In this document: piece by piece, positions 59,211 to 64,000 of the stretch
Layout: each line of letters opens with the position of its first letter
Position numbering within the stretch: position 1 is the stretch's first letter
NCBI GenBank assembly: GCA_964519885.1
Contig: CAZFLX010000004.1
Coordinates: 30,581-94,580 of the forward strand
Direction: 5' to 3'
DNA from: GCA-002282575 sp964519885
GTDB taxonomy: Bacteria; Pseudomonadota; Gammaproteobacteria; Thiomicrospirales; Thiomicrospiraceae
DNA: 64,000 nt
The notes under the pieces: generated by a model
Database searches by the model: none
What the model saw: the letters and a program-made list of their open reading frames with translations, nothing else
Told to the model about the DNA's origin: nothing
Position numbers and translations under genes: made by a program

Positions 59211-61361
59211 GTGAAGTCCACAAACGACAATGACAAAATAACTGAGGTATCTATTGATGACCCGCTTCTCGCTTGCTTGCAAGTGGTGGCGCGTCATTAT
59301 GGACGTTCGATCAGTCGTGATTCCGCATTGGCGGGTTTGCCGTTGGTCGATCATCGTCTAACGCCTGCGTTGTTTCAACGTGCTGCTAAGCGGGCGAGTT
59401 TAGCATCTCGACTGGTTAGGTCTTCGTTATCTGATCTGAGTCCTGAAATGATGCCCGTGGTGTTGCTGCTTAAGCAAGAGCAAGCCTGTGTGTTGTTATC
59501 GGTGGTCGATGGACAAGCCACGGTGGTTTATCCTGACCTGCCCGATGGTACGATTGAGTTACCTTTTACGCAATTGCAACAGGTTTTTGCCGGCAGTATT
59601 ATTCACGTCCGCCCTGAATTTCAATTCGATGAGCGCGCGCCTGCGCCGCTCAATGCTGACCTGAATCAACATTGGTTTTGGCAATCATTGAAACAAAACA
59701 AAGCTATTTATCGCGATATCCTCATTGCCTCAGTCTTTATTAATTTGCTCGCGGTAGCGTTGCCGATGTTCACCATGAATGTCTATGACCGTGTGGTGCC
59801 TAATGCGGCCTTAGATACGTTATGGGTGTTGGCGGCGGGTATTGTGTTGGTGTTGGTCGGTGAACTGATACTGAAAGTGACGCGTAGCTATTTCCTCGAT
59901 CATGCCAGTAAGCGTATTGATGTGGATGTTTCCGCCACCATCATGGAGCGGGTGTTGGGCTTTCGCCTAGAGAATAAATCGGCATCGGTGGGTTCTTTTG
60001 CCGCTAACTTGCGCTCTTTTGAAACAGTGCGTGATTTTCTCACTTCCGCTACCTTGCTGGCGATTGTCGATTTGCCGTTTGGACTCATTTTTATTCTGGT
60101 GGTGGCTTGGATTGCACCCCTTTTAGTCATTCCGATTGTGGTGGGTGTGGCGGTTTTATTGGCTTATGCCTGGTGGGCGCAGGCTCGTATGCACGAATTG
60201 AGCGAAAAAACCTATCGTGCTACCGCCTTGCGTAACGCTTCACTCATCGAAAGTCTCACAGGTCTTGAAACCGTGAAAGCCTTAGCGGCAGAGCATGTGA
60301 TGCAGCAAAAATGGGAAAGTACCTCGATTTATCTGGCAGGTATTAACGCCAAAGTGAAACAGTTTTCGGCCTCAGTATCTAGCGGCGCCCAATGGGTGCA
60401 GCATGTCATTGGCGTGTCGATTATCGTCATTGGTGTTTACTTGATTGGCGAGCAGGCGCTGACCATGGGGGGATTAATTGCGGTTTACATGTTGTCCACC
60501 CGTGCCTTAGCGCCGATGGGTCAAATGGCGGGGCTGCTGACGCAATATCAAAGTGTCAAAACGGCTTATCAAGGCTTAGAAGACATTATGGCGAATAGTG
60601 TCGAGCGTCCTGAAGGTAAGCAGTTTGTTAGCCCCAGCGCCATCGCCGGTAAAATTGAATTTCGTGATGTTTCCTTTGCTTACCCGAATCAAGACCAACA
60701 AGCTTTGCGAGGGGTAAGTTTCAGTATTCAACCAGGCGAGCATGTGGCGATTCTGGGGCGTAATGGTTCGGGAAAATCGACTATTTTGCGCTTGATGCTA
60801 GGTTTGTATCAACCCACTTCAGGTAGTGTGTTTGTTGATAATGCCGATTTACGACAACTTGATCCGGCACAAGTGAGACGGAGCGCGGGTTATGTGCAGC
60901 AAGATATCACCTTGTTTTACGGCAGCCTGCGTGACAATGTCTGTATGGGACGCCGGTTTGAAGATGAACAAGTGTTATCAGCGTTACAGTTGGGGCGCTT
61001 AAAGCCGTTTGTCGATCATCATCCTAAGGGTTTGGATATGACGGTGGGAGAGCGTGGTGAGTCCTTGTCGGGCGGTCAGCGTCAAGGGGTAGCGATTGCC
61101 CGTGCCTTAGTGGGCGACCCGAGCATGGTGCTCATGGATGAACCAACGGGTTCAATGGATAATTCCAGTGAAGAAGAAATTAAACAATCGCTGAAGCAGT
61201 TTTTGAATAATCGTACCTTTGTGTTGATTACCCATCGTACCTCGTTGCTGGCGTTGGTTGACCGAATTATTGTGTTAGATTCTGGCAAAGTGGTGGCCGA
61301 TGGTCCGAAAGAACAAGTGATTGAAGCATTGCGCCAGGGTCGTATTGGGAAAGCGGTATGA
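59211..61361 (+). CDS. Type I secretion ABC transporter (LapB-like)
   Basis: This 716-residue permease/ATPase should export the adhesin encoded downstream. An N-terminal C39-like domain (about 15-135) lacks the catalytic Cys and His, so it can bind substrate but not cleave. Six membrane helices follow, then the ATPase with Walker A GRNGSGKST (about 516-524), signature LSGGQRQ, Walker B 'Val-Leu-Met-Asp-Glu-Pro-Thr' and the H-loop His. The start is GTG 59211 with AGAGGTGA upstream. It overlaps the HlyD-family gene by 4 bp. Confidence 0.92.
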   Translation: MKSTNDNDKITEVSIDDPLLACLQVVARHYGRSISRDSALAGLPLVDHRLTPALFQRAAKRASLASRLVRSSLSDLSPEMMPVVLLLKQEQACVLLSVVDGQATVVYPDLPDGTIELPFTQLQQVFAGSIIHVRPEFQFDERAPAPLNADLNQHWFWQSLKQNKAIYRDILIASVFINLLAVALPMFTMNVYDRVVPNAALDTLWVLAAGIVLVLVGELILKVTRSYFLDHASKRIDVDVSATIMERVLGFRLENKSASVGSFAANLRSFETVRDFLTSATLLAIVDLPFGLIFILVVAWIAPLLVIPIVVGVAVLLAYAWWAQARMHELSEKTYRATALRNASLIESLTGLETVKALAAEHVMQQKWESTSIYLAGINAKVKQFSASVSSGAQWVQHVIGVSIIVIGVYLIGEQALTMGGLIAVYMLSTRALAPMGQMAGLLTQYQSVKTAYQGLEDIMANSVERPEGKQFVSPSAIAGKIEFRDVSFAYPNQDQQALRGVSFSIQPGEHVAILGRNGSGKSTILRLMLGLYQPTSGSVFVDNADLRQLDPAQVRRSAGYVQQDITLFYGSLRDNVCMGRRFEDEQVLSALQLGRLKPFVDHHPKGLDMTVGERGESLSGGQRQGVAIARALVGDPSMVLMDEPTGSMDNSSEEEIKQSLKQFLNNRTFVLITHRTSLLALVDRIIVLDSGKVVADGPKEQVIEALRQGRIGKAV

Positions 61362-62698
61362 AAACAGATAAGTCAGTACCGAATAAACCCGAATCTTCTG
61401 CTCACATCATGGATTGGTATGCTGAAGCGGATTGGGCGAGGACTCACGAGCAGCCGCTGCGAGCGCGTTTCCTGTTATATCTGTCGTTGGCGGTTTTTGT
61501 TGTGCTCATCATTTGGGCATCGGTTGCGGAAGTCGATGAAATTGCACGCGGTGAAGGCAAGGTAGTGCCTTCGTCTCAATTGCAGGTGATCCAATCGCTG
61601 GATGGCGGTGTTGTTGAAGACATTTATGTCAAAGAAGGGCAGGCAGTAAGTGTGGGGGATGTGCTGATTCGGGTTGATTCAACGCGTTTTACTTCGTCAT
61701 TAGCTGAAAACCAAGCACAGATTTTTGCCTTAACCGTGAAAGCGATGCGTTTGGAAGCCTTAACGCAAAATAAACCCTTTATCTTACCCAAAGAACTGGC
61801 AGTGGGTGATGCCAGCATCATTGCTCAGGAAATGAGTTTGTATCAGTCAACGCAATCGGAAATTCTGGCGCAGACGTCGGTTTCCGATCAGCAAATCGTG
61901 CAACGTGAGCAAGAGCTGCGAGAAGCCAGAGCCAAATTAGAACAAGCCACGCGCTCGCTAGAATTAACCGAACAAGAGTTTCGTGCCACCGAGCCCTTAG
62001 TCGGTACGGGTGCGGTTTCCGAAGTGGAGATTTTACGATTACGTCGAGATGTGGCGCGCTTAAGAGGTGAGCGTAATCAAACCAATGCACAAATTTCGCG
62101 TATTCAGTCGGCCATTCAAGAAGCCGAACGTAAAAAACAAGAAGTTCGATTAAACTTTAGTAATAAGCTCAGTACCGAATTATCCGATACGCTGGGTAAA
62201 CTCAGTGCACTGAATGCGACCAGTACGGGCTTTGCCGACAAGGTGGTTAAGGCGGATTTGAAATCGCCCGTTCGCGGTACGGTGAAGCGTCTGCTCATCA
62301 ATACCGTGGGTGGTGTGATTCAACCAGGTAAAGATATTATCGAGATTGTTCCTACCGATGACACGCTACTGTTAGAAGCAAAAATTCGTCCGCAAGATAT
62401 TGCCTTTTTGCATCCGGGGCAAACTGCGATTGTGAAACTAACGGCTTATGACTTTGCTGTCTATGGTTCACTGGAAGGTACAGTCGAGCATATTGGTGCC
62501 GATACGGTCATTAACGAAAAAGAAGAAGCCTTTTATATTGTGCGTGTCAGAACCAAAAGCGCCAGTTTAGGAGACAATTTGCCCATTATTCCGGGTATGG
62601 TGGCGCAAGTCGATATTATGACGGGCAAGAAAACCATTTTGGCCTACCTGATGAAGCCGATTCTTCGAGCCAAAGCCAATGCACTGAGTGAGAGATAA
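61358..62698 (+). CDS. Type I secretion membrane fusion protein (LapC-like)
   Basis: This 446-residue HlyD-family protein spans the periplasm between the ABC transporter and an outer-membrane channel. It has a short cytoplasmic tail, one membrane helix (about 40-60), the lipoyl half 'Asp-Gly-Gly-Val-Val-Glu-Asp-Ile-Tyr-Val-Lys-Glu-Gly', about 160 residues of coiled-coil, then the second half 'Ser-Pro-Val-Arg-Gly-Thr-Val-Lys' and a final 'Pro-Gly-Met-Val-Ala-Gln-Val-Asp-Ile' family signature. The TolC-like partner is not encoded nearby. Confidence 0.92.
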   Translation: MKTDKSVPNKPESSAHIMDWYAEADWARTHEQPLRARFLLYLSLAVFVVLIIWASVAEVDEIARGEGKVVPSSQLQVIQSLDGGVVEDIYVKEGQAVSVGDVLIRVDSTRFTSSLAENQAQIFALTVKAMRLEALTQNKPFILPKELAVGDASIIAQEMSLYQSTQSEILAQTSVSDQQIVQREQELREARAKLEQATRSLELTEQEFRATEPLVGTGAVSEVEILRLRRDVARLRGERNQTNAQISRIQSAIQEAERKKQEVRLNFSNKLSTELSDTLGKLSALNATSTGFADKVVKADLKSPVRGTVKRLLINTVGGVIQPGKDIIEIVPTDDTLLLEAKIRPQDIAFLHPGQTAIVKLTAYDFAVYGSLEGTVEHIGADTVINEKEEAFYIVRVRTKSASLGDNLPIIPGMVAQVDIMTGKKTILAYLMKPILRAKANALSER

Positions 62699-62700
62699 CC

Positions 62701-63288
62701 ATGAAGCACTTTTTTATCAGTCGAGATGATCACTGTTCAACCCATTGGTTAAAGGCTTTTCCTGAAGCGGTGCTTGTGCAGCAACCAGAAACCATACGCT
62801 TGTCCGAAGGGAGTTTTATCTGGTTAATGGATAGTTTCCCACAAGCTGAGTCGGTATTGCTTCAATTCAAACAGCAAGGTTGCTCTGTGGTGGTTTTGTC
62901 ATTGACCCCGAGCGTTCAACAGTCGCTAGCTTATTTTGCCGTGGGTGCTTCAGGTTATTGTCATGCGCTCGCCGCAACGACCATGTTGCATCAAGTGGTG
63001 GAAAGTGTACAAGCAGGTGGTATTTGGATAGGTGCTGAACTGATGCAACAAATGGTGCAACGCGTTGCTCAACAGACAACGCCGACGAGTGTGATCCCAG
63101 AAAAACTGGCTTTGTTAACGGGAAAAGAAAGACAAGTGGCTGAGTTAGTCGCTCAGGGAATGACCAATAAAGAAGTAGCGAAATTGCTGGATATCAGCGA
63201 TAGAACGGTCAAAGCACACCTAACCGTCGCATTTGAAAAACTTCAGGTTCGTGATCGCATTCACTTGGCATTGTTGTTAAAAGTCTAA
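62701..63288 (+). CDS. LuxR-type regulator with degenerate receiver
   Basis: This 195-residue protein ends in a LuxR/GerE helix-turn-helix (about 135-193) with 'Leu-Thr-Gly-Lys-Glu-Arg-Gln-Val-Ala-Glu' and 'Met-Thr-Asn-Lys-Glu-Val-Ala'. The N-terminal receiver-like domain keeps an acidic pair in 'Ser-Arg-Asp-Asp-His' and an Asp in 'Trp-Leu-Met-Asp', but the conserved Lys is His ('Gly-Tyr-Cys-His-Ala'). Phosphorylation control is therefore doubtful. It starts 2 bp after the secretion gene and precedes the adhesin, so adhesin control is the likely role. Confidence 0.85.
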   Translation: MKHFFISRDDHCSTHWLKAFPEAVLVQQPETIRLSEGSFIWLMDSFPQAESVLLQFKQQGCSVVVLSLTPSVQQSLAYFAVGASGYCHALAATTMLHQVVESVQAGGIWIGAELMQQMVQRVAQQTTPTSVIPEKLALLTGKERQVAELVAQGMTNKEVAKLLDISDRTVKAHLTVAFEKLQVRDRIHLALLLKV

Positions 63289-63333
63289 GTTCTATTTTGC
63301 CCTATAGAAATCATTAGGGCAGTATCAAATTAA

Positions 63334-63362
63334 TTTGTTCATATCCTGTCCATTGGTACAAT
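63334..63362 (+). promoter_or_regulatory. Possible promoter of the adhesin gene
   Basis: TACAAT (63357-63362) is a good -10 box; TTGTTC (63335-63340) at 16 bp is a weak -35. An inverted repeat, GCCCTA (63299-63304) with TAGGGC (63315-63320), lies just upstream and could be a terminator stem or regulator site. Confidence 0.35.
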
Positions 63363-63429
63363 ATCCCCTCGTTTGTAAAGCGCGTAAAGTAGCTCTATAT
63401 TCATAAATTTATGCTCTGGAGTCACCATC

Positions 63430-64000
63430 ATGGCTGGTCAAGTTATTGCAACCGTTCTTAATGTTACTGGTAATGTCATGGTTCGTTCCGCCGATGGTGT
63501 TGTTCGGACGTTAAAAGCAGGTGATGAAATCAGAACAGGGGACTCCATTATCAATAATGGCGGCACCATTGAACTGATGAGTGTTAATGGTGAAATGCTT
63601 GGCTTAGTGCAGGCTCCAGAAACCTTAATCACAGAAGAATTGTTTGCTTCCTCAGCGCCAACGCCAGTCGATGCGGCTGCGAATACACAAACAGTCGATC
63701 CTATTTTGCAGGCTCTGGCTCAAGGTGCAGACTTGAATGAATTGCTTGATGCAACTGCGGCAGGTGAGGGTGGTACCGCATTTAGTGTTGATGGAAGTGA
63801 TATTGTTGTTTTGGGGTATGAAAATGTTGGAACCCGAGGAATAACCGGCTTAGAGTCGGCAGCAACGTCAGTAGCCACAGAGGAAACGCAGCAAGATGCG
63901 GTTCCGCCGACGACTGCAGCCCCAACTGACGCTCCGACTGCAGCGCCAACTGACGCTCCGACTGCAGCGCCAACTGACGCTCCGACTGCAGCGCCAACTG
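63430..64000 (+). CDS. LapA-like biofilm adhesin, N-terminal part
   Basis: The first 190 codons of a large repeat adhesin are visible; the gene runs off the window. The N-terminal retention module (about 1-105) begins 'Ala-Gly-Gln-Val-Ile-Ala-Thr-Val' and has 'Lys-Ala-Gly-Asp-Glu-Ile-Arg-Thr-Gly-Asp'. TAAG at 109-112 matches the di-alanine site that LapG cleaves in Pseudomonas LapA at almost the same residue. After that the chain becomes Thr-Ala-Pro-Asp rich. GGAG precedes ATG 63430. It follows its own type I secretion genes. Anchoring in the channel until LapG cuts it is known for LapA and inferred here. Confidence 0.88.
   Translation, partial: MAGQVIATVLNVTGNVMVRSADGVVRTLKAGDEIRTGDSIINNGGTIELMSVNGEMLGLVQAPETLITEELFASSAPTPVDAAANTQTVDPILQALAQGADLNELLDATAAGEGGTAFSVDGSDIVVLGYENVGTRGITGLESAATSVATEETQQDAVPPTTAAPTDAPTAAPTDAPTAAPTDAPTAAPT
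63913..64000 (+). repeat. 24-bp tandem repeat in adhesin
   Basis: Units of 24 bp start at 63913, 63937, 63961 and 63985 (last one cut by the window end), encoding the octapeptide TAAPTDAP. Unit 1 differs from the next two by a single base (GCC for GCG); units 2 and 3 are identical. Near-identity points to recent expansion, and the total copy number is not visible. Confidence 0.93.

Noticed and set aside
59211..59620. Active C39 peptidase domain in the secretion ATPase
   Set aside because: The Asp-Cys-Gly catalytic Cys and the later His are both absent; the Cys in Ala-Cys-Leu is not the catalytic one.
63913..64000. CRISPR-like repeats at the window end
   Set aside because: The 24-bp units are contiguous with no spacers and encode an in-frame octapeptide of the adhesin.

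Overview
The window is a contiguous piece of a gammaproteobacterial chromosome, almost fully coding. The gene orders rsmI-rnpB-mraZ, ftsA-lpxC-dciA-secA and rsmI/lpoA-yraN-dolP are typical of Gammaproteobacteria. A soxXYZA set, a RegB/RegA-type redox two-component pair and a LapA-type adhesin locus point to a free-living, biofilm-forming sulfur oxidiser. I cannot place the genus from sequence alone. No phage, insertion sequence, integrase or CRISPR array was seen.

Layout: 1-4.2 kb holds a 5'-truncated outer-membrane barrel gene with a small PBP-like periplasmic protein, then ispB, a DedA gene and an unknown secreted protein on the minus strand. 4.2-10.3 kb is housekeeping: rlmKL, tRNA-Gln, prs, rplY, pth, ychF. 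10.3-13.3 kb carries queE and soxXYZA (minus). 13.5-17.1 kb is an envelope-maintenance run, lpoA-yraN-dolP-bepA (minus). 17.1-18.4 kb has rsmI and the RNase P RNA.

18.7-36.5 kb is a complete division and cell wall (dcw) cluster in one direction: mraZ, rsmH, ftsZ, ftsL, ftsI, murE, murF, mraY, murD, ftsW, murG, murC, ddl, ftsQ, ftsA, lpxC. It is led by a promoter overlaid with five TGG boxes at exact 10-bp spacing, a likely MraZ operator. The striking feature is that ftsZ lies between rsmH and ftsL, not after ftsA; ftsA is followed directly by lpxC. dciA (minus) and secA close this part.

39.9-45 kb is signalling: a chemoreceptor with an array of HAMP-like repeats, a lone Cache-like periplasmic protein, and an overlapping EAL/GGDEF pair. 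45-50.1 kb is a tightly coupled six-gene minus-strand operon (GPx, FAD oxidoreductase, DUF1365, CFA-synthase-like, SDR, NTF2-like). It resembles the lipid modification clusters that other Proteobacteria use against singlet oxygen or light. Its promoter carries paired TGTACA boxes in a 19-bp spacer arrangement, which suggests MerR-family control.

50.3-57.6 kb has a two-gene RND efflux system convergent with regA-regB-trxC and a His-rich unknown gene. 57.7-64 kb has phosphomannomutase/phosphoglucomutase, a LapB/LapC-like type I secretion pair, a degenerate LuxR-type regulator, and the first 190 codons of a LapA-like adhesin with a TAAG LapG cleavage motif at residues 109-112. The window ends inside a 24-bp tandem repeat in that adhesin.
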